Assembly: GCA_002305725.1 (NCBI GenBank)
Contig: DBQM01000013.1
Coordinates: forward strand, 1 to 34,821
Direction of reading: 5' to 3'
Length of the DNA stretch: 34,821 nt
Source: Ruminococcus sp. UBA1394
Lineage (GTDB): Bacteria; Bacillota; Clostridia; Oscillospirales; Ruminococcaceae
Shown: positions 1-7,669 of the stretch, piece by piece
Position numbering within the stretch: position 1 is the first letter of the stretch
Layout of the letters: every line of letters starts with the position of its first letter
Notes under the pieces: model-generated
Seen by the model: only the letters and a program-made list of their open reading frames with translations
Databases searched by the model: none
Told to the model about the DNA's origin: nothing
Translations under genes and position numbers: made by a program

Positions 1-6
1 CAAGAG

Positions 7-23
7 GTTTTGCAGGGTTGCCT
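7..23. repeat. Left copy of 17-nt window-end inverted repeat
   Basis: The 17 bases GTTTTGCAGGGTTGCCT at 7-23 recur as an exact reverse complement at 34800-34816, five bases from the other edge. Read outward from the genes, both copies begin AGGCAACCCTGCAAAAC and then diverge (CTCTTG here, AGTCA at the right). That pattern fits the terminal inverted repeats of a dispersed element lying just outside each edge. The first bases resemble the terminal repeats of the foldback element at 11686-11877. The repeat is seen directly; its identity as an element end is inferred. Confidence 0.7.
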
Positions 24-67
24 ACACTTTAATTATACGTCACCACGTCATAAATGTCAAGCAATTT

Positions 68-1189
68 TTATTCGCTTCGCTTTATCCTGTCCTCAATTTC
101 GCCGCAAAGCTCAGCCGCAGTTTCCATTGAATGTGCCTCAACGCTCAGCCAGAGTCCACGTCCGGAAACAGAAGGTTTTACTATGACACGGCTTTTGCTG
201 TCCGAAAAAGCAGTACCGTCCGGCGTTGACCTGCCCTCCCAGTGATTCATGACGCTGCGTATCCTGTGACAATCCGCATTTACAAAGCGCTTTGCGGTAT
301 AAAACTCCGGCAGTTCCGACACTGCCTGTTTAAGCGTTATATTTCTCTCGCAGAGTATGCCGATTACCTTTGCGGCAAGGAAAAAGCCGTCCAGAGTGAA
401 ATTCTGCTCCTTTGCAAGCTTTCGTGCGATTTTGTCCGCCTCTCCGTCACCGGACAGGAAGTAACGGTAAATATGCCTGCCCTTTGACCTTGCAAATTCT
501 TCTGCCGCAAAAGTAAAATCAAATGGCAGAGCAACATCACGCCCCTTTGAAAAGAGGTCATTGCAGCATATAAAAATCAGCTTTTCGTAGGTCACAAAAC
601 CGCTTTTTTCCGAGTAAAGCGCCGATTTTGTTCCGTCCGGACTGATTTGCAGGACAAGTTCCTTCCTGCCTTTCCTGTCAAACATTATCTGACTGCATAC
701 AGGCGAAGACGAACTTATCCTTATGCTGTAAGGACAGTTTTCCGGAATAAGTCCCTCTATATGCTGCCGGTATATCTCACGGAATCCTGCGCCGTCGGCA
801 AATGTCCCCTCCTGCTGTTTTGAATCGGGTGTTTTTCTGAGTGAAAGCGCAGATGAAATCAGTCTTTCTCTGGCAGAAGAAAGCGGAAGTCCCCCGCGTT
901 CTTTCAGTTCAAGCTTTGTCAGCGGTTCGTCTTTGATATAAATACACAGGTCGCATTTTGCAAGCCTTGACGCAAAAAACAGCTCTGTTTCAAGGCATCT
1001 TCCAAGTGAGATAACGTTTTTGCCGCCGGAAAGAATACCGGAGATAACGCTAAGTTCAGCTGCCCTGTCCTCACCGCTGCGCCCTATGATTATCCTGTCT
1101 GCCGACTGTGCCGCAGCCATTCCCGAAAAGACTGCTTCTGAGGGCATAAAGCCTCCTGTGATCTGTCCTTCTCTCAATACTGCTCTCAT
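68..1189 (-). CDS. Degenerate phosphohexomutase-like protein (probable pseudoenzyme)
   Basis: This 373-residue protein follows the alpha-D-phosphohexomutase (phosphoglucomutase/phosphomannomutase) fold but lacks its catalytic motifs. Near the N-terminus, IIIGRSGEDRAAELSVISGI and the following NVISLGR segment mirror the family's GRDTR...VxDLG stretch. Where the family has the phosphoserine loop TASHNP, this protein has CIYIKDEPL. Where domain 3 has the metal loop DxDxD, it has ISPDGTKSALYSEK. The C-terminal phosphate loop RPSGTEP is replaced by KPSVSGRG, although the following VEAHSMETAAELC still looks like domain 4. The ATG at 1189 is preferred to the in-frame ATG at 1237 because GGGGA lies eight bases before it. 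The gene follows the symporter gene by 49 bases on the same strand and is probably cotranscribed. Catalysis is unlikely; a sugar-phosphate-sensing or structural role is speculation. Confidence 0.6.
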   Translation of the reverse strand: MRAVLREGQITGGFMPSEAVFSGMAAAQSADRIIIGRSGEDRAAELSVISGILSGGKNVISLGRCLETELFFASRLAKCDLCIYIKDEPLTKLELKERGGLPLSSARERLISSALSLRKTPDSKQQEGTFADGAGFREIYRQHIEGLIPENCPYSIRISSSSPVCSQIMFDRKGRKELVLQISPDGTKSALYSEKSGFVTYEKLIFICCNDLFSKGRDVALPFDFTFAAEEFARSKGRHIYRYFLSGDGEADKIARKLAKEQNFTLDGFFLAAKVIGILCERNITLKQAVSELPEFYTAKRFVNADCHRIRSVMNHWEGRSTPDGTAFSDSKSRVIVKPSVSGRGLWLSVEAHSMETAAELCGEIEDRIKRSE

Positions 1190-1238
1190 TTTTATTTCCC
1201 CTTTCGGACATTCCATTTCTGAAAGAAGTATTGACATT

Positions 1239-2582
1239 TTAAAGCTGTTTATTCAAAACCGGGTTTCCTTTTATCTGTACTGTCCTGACCTCCTTTCTGA
1301 GAAGAATAAGTCCTGTCAGATTGGGAAACGCCATAAGACCGTTGAATATATCCGAAACTGTCCAGACAGCCTCCAGCTCCGCAACTGCACCTATAAAGAC
1401 AAACGCAAGAAAAATCAGCTTGTAAAACGGTATTCCGGCATCTCCGAAAATGTATGTGACCGCACACTCTCCGCAGTAAAACCAGCCTATAATGGTTGCA
1501 AAGGCAAAAAGCGACACCGCCGCCGTTATAAAGTACGGCGCAAGCTTTCCGGTTTCCTTTCCGAAAGCCTCAGTCACAAGCATTACACCGTCGCTTCCGC
1601 TGTCCATAACGCCGGTGGTGAGTATGACAAGGGCTGTCAGCGTACAGCAGACTATTGTGTCGGCAAAGACTTCGAAAACCGCCCACATTCCCTGCTGCTG
1701 TGGGTCACGGCAGTCGGCTGATGAATGCAGTACGGCTGAACTGCCAAGTCCGGCTTCGTTTGAAAACACTCCCCTTCTCAGACCGGCATTTATGCTGCGG
1801 CTTATAACTGCGCCGCTTATTCCGCCGCCGACTGAGCGTATTCCGAAAGCGCCTCTGAAAATTTCCGAAAAAGCCGCCGGAATCCTCTCACAATTACACA
1901 CAATAATAAACACCGCCGCACCTATGTAAGCAACTGACAGAACAGGTATCAGTATCTGGGTAACAGAGCCTATTCTTTTAATGCCGCCCGATATTATCAC
2001 TCCGCATATCAGTACGGCTGCCGCACCTGTTGCCGCAGGCGATATCCCGAAACATCCCTCAAGTGACGAGGATATGGAATTGACCTGCGTCATATTGCCC
2101 ATTCCAAGCGCCGCAAGGGAACAGCATACCGCAAACATGACTGCCAGTCCTTTTTTCCCTGCGCCGTATTCAAGGTACGCCATAGGTCCGCCGTACCATT
2201 TTCCATCGATACGGCGGCGGTAAACAGTACCAAGATAGTTTTCGCCGTAAACAAGCGCCATTCCCAGAACAGCCGAAACCCACATCCAGAAAATCGCTCC
2301 TGCTCCGCCTATTGTCAGGGCAGTTGCAACACCGACAATGTTTCCCGTACCCATAGCGGCGGCAAGTGCGGCTGATACCGCCTGAAACTGCGAAATACTC
2401 CCCTTTTCGCTGCAACGTATACGGCTTTTGTCATGAAACAGCGAAAAAAATGTGCATTTCATTATCTGCGGAAATTTCACTATCTGAAAAAATCCCAGAC
2501 GGACAGTATAAACCAGACCTGTCCCGAGGAGAAGAAAAAGCAGCGGCTTTCCCCATACAATATTATTGATAATATCAGGCAT
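1239..2582 (-). CDS. AGCS-family sodium:alanine/glycine symporter
   Basis: This 447-residue polytopic membrane protein belongs to the alanine or glycine:cation symporter family (AlsT/DagA type), which imports small neutral amino acids with sodium. The family signature GTGNIVGVATAL lies at residues 78-89, followed by the conserved FWMWVSAVLGMALVYGENYL helix and the GGPMAYLEYG loop. About ten hydrophobic helices are visible, and the length matches the usual 440-480 residues. A strong site (GGGGAGG) precedes the ATG. It is divergent from the PH-domain operon and shares an 81-base intergenic region with it. No glycine riboswitch or T-box fits in that space. Family assignment is secure; the exact amino acid (alanine, glycine or glutamine) cannot be read from sequence. 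Confidence 0.93.
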   Translation of the reverse strand: MPDIINNIVWGKPLLFLLLGTGLVYTVRLGFFQIVKFPQIMKCTFFSLFHDKSRIRCSEKGSISQFQAVSAALAAAMGTGNIVGVATALTIGGAGAIFWMWVSAVLGMALVYGENYLGTVYRRRIDGKWYGGPMAYLEYGAGKKGLAVMFAVCCSLAALGMGNMTQVNSISSSLEGCFGISPAATGAAAVLICGVIISGGIKRIGSVTQILIPVLSVAYIGAAVFIIVCNCERIPAAFSEIFRGAFGIRSVGGGISGAVISRSINAGLRRGVFSNEAGLGSSAVLHSSADCRDPQQQGMWAVFEVFADTIVCCTLTALVILTTGVMDSGSDGVMLVTEAFGKETGKLAPYFITAAVSLFAFATIIGWFYCGECAVTYIFGDAGIPFYKLIFLAFVFIGAVAELEAVWTVSDIFNGLMAFPNLTGLILLRKEVRTVQIKGNPVLNKQL

Positions 2583-2597
2583 TATTTTTTCCTCCCC

Positions 2598-2627
2598 TTG
2601 AATTCACAGTTAAGTTTGTGTTATAAT
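2598..2627 (+). promoter_or_regulatory. Promoter for the PH-domain operon
   Basis: TTGAAT at 2598-2603 and TATAAT at 2622-2627 are separated by 18 bases, a good housekeeping-sigma promoter about 37 bases upstream of the first PH-domain gene. I could not identify an equally good promoter for the divergent symporter gene in the same interval. Confidence 0.65.
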
Positions 2628-2663
2628 AAAGTAACAGTTCATTTTCTGATAAAGGAGGAAAAA

Positions 2664-3092
2664 ATGAAAGAATACAAATCTGACAAAAACTGTCTTAATA
2701 TTCTCAGACTTGCCGTAATTATTGCAGCATTTCTGCTTATAGTCCTGTGCACATATTTTCTCTCCTTTATTCCAAAGCTTATGATTTTTCTTAACATATT
2801 ATTCTTTGCCGCCGGATTTTTCCTTGCGGTCATATATCTTCCGGTATATTTTAAAAATCTCTGCTACTACGTTGTTTCTGACGAAAAAATCATCAAGGTA
2901 AGCGGTTTCTTTTTCATAAAAAAACAAATCATGTCCATTGACAAGATTCAGTATACTACGTCAGTTTCAACGCCGTTCAACAAGTTTACCGGTCTTAACT
3001 TTTTTGTACTCTATGCCTATGGCGGACTTATGACAATAATGTTTCTGAACAAAAATGATTTTGAAGAATTAAGCTTCAGATTCAGAAAGTGA
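2664..3092 (+). CDS. Small PH-domain membrane protein (YdbS-like)
   Basis: This 142-residue protein has two transmembrane helices (about residues 13-33 and 38-62) followed by a bacterial PH-like domain (bPH2). The domain starts at VVSDEKIIKVSGFFFIKKQ and continues with the characteristic SIDKIQYTTSV strand and a hydrophobic FVLYAYGG segment. The ATG at 2664 is chosen because AAAGGAGG lies just upstream; the longer in-frame reading would run through the promoter. It sits seven bases ahead of a larger protein with three PH-like modules. Such small/large pairs (YdbS/YdbT in Bacillus) occur together as membrane proteins; the Bacillus pair has been linked to resistance to competing bacteria, but the function here is not established. 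Confidence 0.75.
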   Translation: MKEYKSDKNCLNILRLAVIIAAFLLIVLCTYFLSFIPKLMIFLNILFFAAGFFLAVIYLPVYFKNLCYYVVSDEKIIKVSGFFFIKKQIMSIDKIQYTTSVSTPFNKFTGLNFFVLYAYGGLMTIMFLNKNDFEELSFRFRK

Positions 3093-3099
3093 GGGGAAA

Positions 3100-4551
3100 A
3101 TGTATCACGAACACCCTCTTAAAATACTAAAAAACGCATCGAAAAACATATGGCTGCTGATTTTCCCTCTGCTGAGAGGTATTAAAACAATGCACCTTGA
3201 TTTTGATGTTTTCTACAACTGGATAAAAGGTGCATGGTTTGATATTCTTGTTGTTCTTGTAATTCTCGGCTACGGATATATGCGCTGGATTTTCACATGG
3301 CTCAGATTCGGTGAAAATGAAGTCACACTTATCAGCGGAATTTTTATAAAAATGGAAACAACTATCCCCTACGAAAGTATTTCAGCTGTATCCGCTGAAC
3401 ATCCGTTTTATCTGAGACCTTTCAAGGCTGTCCGGCTGAAAATAAACACCTGCGGAGGCAATTTCAGCAGTTCTGATATGTCGCTGCTCATGCGCAGAAG
3501 TGATTCATGGCAGCTTCATCACAAGATGCCGGTTTCTCACGACAAAAAGAAAAAGACCTTTGAAATACACCCGAAGCTTCTGACAATAATCTTTTTTTCA
3601 TTTGTATTTTCCAGCAGTTTTTCGGGGGCGTTCTACATTGCGGCACTTTTCTTCCAGCTTGGAAAATCATCCAAAGACCTGCTTGAGCATGAACTCAAAG
3701 ACGCCTTAAACCAGCTGACAAGCGAAGTGTCATCAAAATTTGCACTGAGTATTCCTCCGGCTGCAATAATCGTCGGCATACTGATTATTTTCACATGGCT
3801 CATGTCCTTTATTTTCAACATATTCCGCTATGCCGGATTTACCATGAAGCGTGATAAAAACTCGCTGAAGATAAAAATGGGCGCTGTTACAAGACGCAAT
3901 TATCATATTATCACCAATAAAATCAACTACATTGATATGCGCCAGAATATTATCATGAAAATTTTCAAAAAGACCTCGCTTAATATCAGCTGTTCCGGAT
4001 ACGGAAACCAGAAAAATGAACTGCCTGTCCTTCTGCCTATTCTCAGCAGGCGTCAGGCAAACAATGCACTTGATATACTCGATTTCGGCAAAAGAATAGG
4101 AAAACGCTCTGTTAAAGCAAACAGAGCGGCTGTACTGACCTTTCTTGGTCTGCCGCTCTGCTTCTGTATCGGAATACCAATCGCCGCAGCAGCTGTAATG
4201 CACTTTTTCCCGTCTGTGTCAGAGCTTGTTGTCCCGTTTGCTGTAATGGCAGAACTGCCGTCAGTATGGATGATAGTCGTAAAAACCCTTGCGCTTTTAA
4301 CGACAGGACTTTCCATCGAGGATAATTTTATATGCATAAGATATTCAAGATTTTTTTCATTCCACACAGTTTTAGCAGACAGAAAAAAGCTTGTAAAGGC
4401 ACAGATAATTCAGAATCCCATACAGAAAATGATAGGCAGATGCCGTCTGGACTTCTATTTCAATGCAGAAATGCCAAAAAAAAATAAACTGCATGGCATA
4501 AATATTAAAGATGCTGAAAAAATTCTGAAAATACTTGAAATGAATAAATAA
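3100..4551 (+). CDS. Large PH-domain membrane protein (YdbT-like)
   Basis: This 483-residue membrane protein appears to contain three bPH2-like modules separated by pairs of transmembrane helices. The first lies at about residues 78-130 (FGENEVTLISGIFIKMETTI, then PYESISAVSAEHPF). The second lies at about 245-320 (MKRDKNSLKIKMGAVTRRNY). The third lies at about 405-480 (IEDNFICIRYSRFFSFHTV, then RKKLVKAQIIQNPIQKMIGR). Each has the family pattern of an exposed strand, a short turn and an amphipathic segment beginning with a lysine- or arginine-containing loop. The size and three-module design match YdbT. It follows the small partner by seven bases and its stop codon overlaps a strong terminator, so the two form a complete operon. 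The product probably acts in the cytoplasmic membrane; its ligand is unknown. Confidence 0.75.
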   Translation: MYHEHPLKILKNASKNIWLLIFPLLRGIKTMHLDFDVFYNWIKGAWFDILVVLVILGYGYMRWIFTWLRFGENEVTLISGIFIKMETTIPYESISAVSAEHPFYLRPFKAVRLKINTCGGNFSSSDMSLLMRRSDSWQLHHKMPVSHDKKKKTFEIHPKLLTIIFFSFVFSSSFSGAFYIAALFFQLGKSSKDLLEHELKDALNQLTSEVSSKFALSIPPAAIIVGILIIFTWLMSFIFNIFRYAGFTMKRDKNSLKIKMGAVTRRNYHIITNKINYIDMRQNIIMKIFKKTSLNISCSGYGNQKNELPVLLPILSRRQANNALDILDFGKRIGKRSVKANRAAVLTFLGLPLCFCIGIPIAAAAVMHFFPSVSELVVPFAVMAELPSVWMIVVKTLALLTTGLSIEDNFICIRYSRFFSFHTVLADRKKLVKAQIIQNPIQKMIGRCRLDFYFNAEMPKKNKLHGINIKDAEKILKILEMNK

Positions 4552-4577
4552 GCTGTCCGATTGGGCAGCTTTTTTTG
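4551..4577 (+). terminator. Intrinsic terminator of the PH-domain operon
   Basis: An eight-pair stem (AGCTGTCC with GGGCAGCT, one G-T pair) around a four-base loop is followed by a run of seven T. It begins at the last base of the upstream stop codon. Its left arm is the same as that of the terminator at 5812-5827. Confidence 0.9.
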
Positions 4578-4613
4578 TAACAGGTTGTAACGTTCGGTGC
4601 AAAAATAAAGTCT
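4576..4613 (+). promoter_or_regulatory. Candidate ECF-type autoregulated promoter
   Basis: Two TGTAAC hexamers occur ten bases apart at 4576-4581 and 4586-4591. The second is followed 17 bases later by AGTCTT. The TGTAAC -35 element with a GTC-containing -10 is typical of promoters read by ECF sigma factors of the SigM/SigV type. It lies directly upstream of the ECF sigma gene, which suggests autoregulation. The hexamers are seen; use by this sigma factor is inferred. Confidence 0.5.
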
Positions 4614-4638
4614 TATTATGTGAAAGGCGGTGAAACAG

Positions 4639-5121
4639 TTGGATTTCGATAAGCTGTACAGCGAATATTTTCAGGTGGTTTACAAATTTATTCTAAAATT
4701 AAGCGCTGACCATGAACTCTCTGAAGATATAACTCAGGAAACTTTTATTAAAGCAATAAAAAATATAAAGTCATTTAAGGGGGAATGTAAAATCTCTGTG
4801 TGGCTGTGTCAGATAGCCAAAAATATTTATTTTTCACATACCAAAAAGAATGCCCGGCTAAAAACCGTCCCTATTGATGAAATAAACGGACAGGCAGAAG
4901 AACCCGACTTCACATCAAAAGAATTGCTGCTGGAAATTCACAGGCTTCTGCACAGTCTGCCAGAACCCTATAAGGAAGTTTTTACGCTGAAAACATTCGC
5001 AGACCTTTCTCTTGCTGAAATAAGTCAGCTGTTCGGAAAGAGTGAAAGCTGGGCAAGAGTTACATATTTAAGGGCAAAGCAAAAGCTGCAGATATTAATA
5101 AAGGAGATTAATTATGAGTAA
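4639..5121 (+). CDS. ECF-family RNA polymerase sigma factor
   Basis: The 160-residue product is an extracytoplasmic-function sigma-70 factor. Region 2 covers about residues 3-65 and includes SEDITQETFIKAIKNI, the -10-binding helix. Region 4 covers about residues 98-152, with LPEPYKEVFTLKTFADLSLA and the helix-turn-helix ISQLFGKSESWARVTYLRAK. I place the start at the TTG at 4639: AAAGGCGGTGA (4623-4633), a one-mismatch match to the ideal ribosome site, is correctly spaced for it, and it gives the usual MDFDKLYSEYF N-terminus. The in-frame GTG at 4630 overlaps that site and would add three residues. The gene overlaps the anti-sigma gene by eight bases, implying coupled translation. A candidate autoregulatory promoter lies upstream. 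The inducing signal is unknown. Confidence 0.9.
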   Translation: MDFDKLYSEYFQVVYKFILKLSADHELSEDITQETFIKAIKNIKSFKGECKISVWLCQIAKNIYFSHTKKNARLKTVPIDEINGQAEEPDFTSKELLLEIHRLLHSLPEPYKEVFTLKTFADLSLAEISQLFGKSESWARVTYLRAKQKLQILIKEINYE

Positions 5122-5809
5122 AATGACGTGTGATATTTATCAGGACCTAATTGCGCTTTACGTTGACGGGCTGTGTTCGGAAGACTCCGGAAAGGCTGTT
5201 GAAGAACACATAAAATCCTGTAAGAAATGCGCAGATGCATATAGACAGATGAAAAATGAGATTAAAGTTTCAGAAATCTCTGGTGAGGAACGGGAAGAAA
5301 ACTCAGAGTTTAAATTGAACTTATCGAAAACATGGAAAAGATTCAAACGCAATGTTTTTCTGAAAGTTATGGCGGCTGTTTTGGCTTTGGGTATAATATT
5401 CACAAGTGTATACTGTTTGTTTATCAAAAGTTATCTGCTGCCGTGGGATAAGGTCAGGTTTGAAAATATCTGTATGCTTTCTGACGGTTCTGTTGCTTTT
5501 GAAGTTATTCCAGATTCCGGAAAAAAGGGTGATGTCAAAGTAATAGACATTGGCGGAACATTTTATGTTACCTGTTTTTCACCACTCATTAATTTTACTG
5601 ACTATGTTTCAGAACCGTCAGACTATATTCGCATTAAGCCGGAAACTGACCCTTACGAAACGGGAGCAGCTGAGCCCGTGCATGACTGTGAGGCAATATA
5701 CTACGGTGATATTTACGGTCAGCATGACTTGATATGGGAAAAAGGAACGCAACTTCCCAAAGCAAGCGAAGAACTTGAAGAAGAGTTTGAATTTCTGATT
5801 GAAAATTAA
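5114..5809 (+). CDS. zf-HC2 membrane anti-sigma factor
   Basis: The 231-residue product is the likely antagonist of the preceding ECF sigma factor. Its N-terminal zinc-binding anti-sigma domain has Cys6, His32, Cys36 and Cys39 in the HxxxCxxC arrangement of zf-HC2. One transmembrane helix follows at about residues 81-104, preceded by a basic segment (KTWKRFKRN), which places residues 1-75 in the cytoplasm. The C-terminal ~120 residues are outside the membrane and have no family I recognise; they are rich in acidic residues and presumably sense the signal. AAGGAG lies just before the ATG, inside the end of the sigma gene. A strong terminator follows at once, so sigma and anti-sigma form a two-gene operon. 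Release by regulated proteolysis or conformational change cannot be distinguished from sequence. Confidence 0.85.
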   Translation: MSKMTCDIYQDLIALYVDGLCSEDSGKAVEEHIKSCKKCADAYRQMKNEIKVSEISGEEREENSEFKLNLSKTWKRFKRNVFLKVMAAVLALGIIFTSVYCLFIKSYLLPWDKVRFENICMLSDGSVAFEVIPDSGKKGDVKVIDIGGTFYVTCFSPLINFTDYVSEPSDYIRIKPETDPYETGAAEPVHDCEAIYYGDIYGQHDLIWEKGTQLPKASEELEEEFEFLIEN

Positions 5810-5840
5810 AAAAGCTGTCCTGCCGGACAGCTTTTTTTTG
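5806..5840. terminator. Bidirectional terminator
   Basis: The arms AGCTGTCC and GGACAGCT pair perfectly around a TGCC loop. The hairpin has an A run on the left and eight T on the right, so it works in both directions. It ends the sigma/anti-sigma operon on the plus strand and the convergent glycosyltransferase gene on the minus strand. Confidence 0.92.
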
Positions 5841-5850
5841 TAAAGTTTAT

Positions 5851-7395
5851 TTATACCGCATTTTTCAGTTTACTTTCAATATCTATTCTTCTGTTCACAG
5901 AAAAATGTCTTTTTACTGCTGCGGCAATAGTTTTGACAGAATATGCCGCAGTTATAATGAACACAGGTGAAAAGTTCACAAGATACCTCGAACGTGTTTC
6001 CCATATCAGAAAAAAGAAATATACTCCGCAGATAACTATTTTAAGAAAAATCTCCTTTCCCTGTTTTTCCGCCATTGCTCCGCTTATAAATGAAAACAGA
6101 ATCATAAACAGCAGCATACACTGATATACCGAACACAAAAACTTGAATACATCTGATTTCCCTACAAAGCTTTTGAACAGATTGGTTTCCTCACAGTGTC
6201 TGAGATAATAGCCTATAAAATACGTTCCGTCACCCCATGTATAAGAAACCTTTTTTGCAATATGCCTTATCATTCCGGGTACGCCGTAATCTGCAACCCT
6301 TTTTCTGATTTCTTTAATATCCGCCGCTTTTTTCTGCTCATAGTTTCCGCTGTTTACAGTAAACCAGAAATCCTCGCTGTAAAATCCGCCTCTGTCATGA
6401 AGTCCCATCATGACCCAGTGCTCGGGAGGAAACTGGATTTCTTCAAGCTCACTTTTGTCAGCAATATCAAAGCTTTTTATAAATCCGGTACAAAGAGCTG
6501 ATGACGCAATAATTCCTGCAAGCAGTATACAAAGTGTTTTCAGATATGCTTTTCTGTTCATCTTTGTACAGGTCACAGCAAGATAAAGCAGAAATGCCGG
6601 CAGAAGAATTATCACATTGCCCTTTATTTTAAATCCGGCAAAGAGAAGAAGTCCGCTGAAAATCAGCTGGGGGATTTTCGTTTTCATCTTAGGATTTTCA
6701 GTTCCGCAAAGGAAAAGATATATCGAACCCATTGCAAAAGGCATACTCATGGAATCGGTGTAAAAATACGGTGTATATGTGTAAAACACGGAAAATCCGG
6801 CACCTGCCACAGCACAGAAAAGCGGTGTGAACTTATCCTTGAAAAGCCTGCCGGCTATAAAGTACATGAGAATATATGAAATGTGAAGTCCTGCCGTATT
6901 TATCAGAACAGGGACTATCAGCGGCATATTGCACGAAATCTTTTCGCAGGCGGAATATACCAGCGAAAGTATCACAAGCAGCGCCTGATTATTGGTATAT
7001 CTTGCAAAATAATTATTGTGCCTTTCCGGAAGATGACCGTAAAGGTCTGCCTTATCCCATGTCTGACAGAAGTCCCTCGCCGCTCTGTCAACATAGCCAA
7101 GGTCTGAGATAGGCGTGAACTTCAGCGTAAATGCAGATATGAGCTGAATTATCAGTACTGCTCCTGCCAGACAGAAAAATATCCGGTTAATTTCCTTTCG
7201 TGTCATTCCCAGCGCTTTTTCTCTCATAAATCCATAAAGCCGGACTGATGCGGCTATAAAAATAAATCCGCATATAATTACAAGAGTTATTGACCACGCC
7301 GGATATTTTATATATCCTCTTACTATTACGCTTAATATTGTAAATCCGAATATCAGAGCAAATATGCCCTGCACTCCTTTGCTGACCCTTTCCAA
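5851..7395 (-). CDS. GT-C-type membrane glycosyltransferase (family 39-like)
   Basis: This 514-residue protein has about eleven to twelve hydrophobic helices and a large first external loop. That loop contains SDLGYVDRAARDF, which fits the position of the acidic catalytic motif in GT-C enzymes such as PMT and ArnT. It is followed by the aromatic, polar segment HNNYFARYTNNQALLVIL typical of lipid-linked-sugar glycosyltransferases. These enzymes move a sugar from a polyprenyl-phosphate carrier to a protein, lipid or wall polymer on the outer face. The start is a TTG at 7395 preceded, eight bases away, by GGGGG. It is a single-gene unit with its own promoter, convergent with the sigma operon and divergent from aroB. 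Substrate and acceptor cannot be inferred. Confidence 0.75.
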   Translation of the reverse strand: MERVSKGVQGIFALIFGFTILSVIVRGYIKYPAWSITLVIICGFIFIAASVRLYGFMREKALGMTRKEINRIFFCLAGAVLIIQLISAFTLKFTPISDLGYVDRAARDFCQTWDKADLYGHLPERHNNYFARYTNNQALLVILSLVYSACEKISCNMPLIVPVLINTAGLHISYILMYFIAGRLFKDKFTPLFCAVAGAGFSVFYTYTPYFYTDSMSMPFAMGSIYLFLCGTENPKMKTKIPQLIFSGLLLFAGFKIKGNVIILLPAFLLYLAVTCTKMNRKAYLKTLCILLAGIIASSALCTGFIKSFDIADKSELEEIQFPPEHWVMMGLHDRGGFYSEDFWFTVNSGNYEQKKAADIKEIRKRVADYGVPGMIRHIAKKVSYTWGDGTYFIGYYLRHCEETNLFKSFVGKSDVFKFLCSVYQCMLLFMILFSFISGAMAEKQGKEIFLKIVICGVYFFFLIWETRSRYLVNFSPVFIITAAYSVKTIAAAVKRHFSVNRRIDIESKLKNAV

Positions 7396-7457
7396 TTTTG
7401 TTTCCCCCTTTTTTCATTCAATATGTAAAAATTCCTCTATATCTTTATTTTATTAAT

Positions 7458-7486
7458 ATTATAAAATATATTTTTAAAAAAGTAAA
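7458..7486 (-). promoter_or_regulatory. Promoter for the glycosyltransferase gene
   Basis: On the minus strand TTTACT (7486-7481) and TATAAT (7463-7458) are separated by 17 bases within a very AT-rich stretch, about 60 bases before the TTG start. The rest of 7396-7669 is AT-rich intergenic sequence holding this promoter and the aroB promoter. Confidence 0.5.
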
Positions 7487-7589
7487 TTGACAAACTGACA
7501 GATAAAAAGTTAAAAATCATGACATCTATTGTGTATTATTACAACTAATACGCTTATGACTTATTCTGATATTTTTACGCTTTAATGTC

Positions 7590-7618
7590 TTGAAATGCTT
7601 ATGAACATATGGTATAAT
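7590..7618 (+). promoter_or_regulatory. Promoter of the aroBAC operon
   Basis: TTGAAA at 7590-7595 and TATAAT at 7613-7618 are separated by 17 bases, close to consensus. Transcription would start near 7625, giving a leader of about 45 bases that contains a small inverted repeat (TGTTC at 7632-7636, GAACA at 7644-7648). No T-box or other riboswitch would fit. Confidence 0.8.
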
Positions 7619-7669
7619 AAGTACAAGAATTTGTTCTCAGAATGAACAGGCAAAATCGGGAGGCACATT

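Noticed and set aside
1020..1721. 233-residue plus-strand reading frame
   Set aside because: It lies opposite the symporter and the mutase-like genes and translates to low-complexity, unrecognisable sequence.
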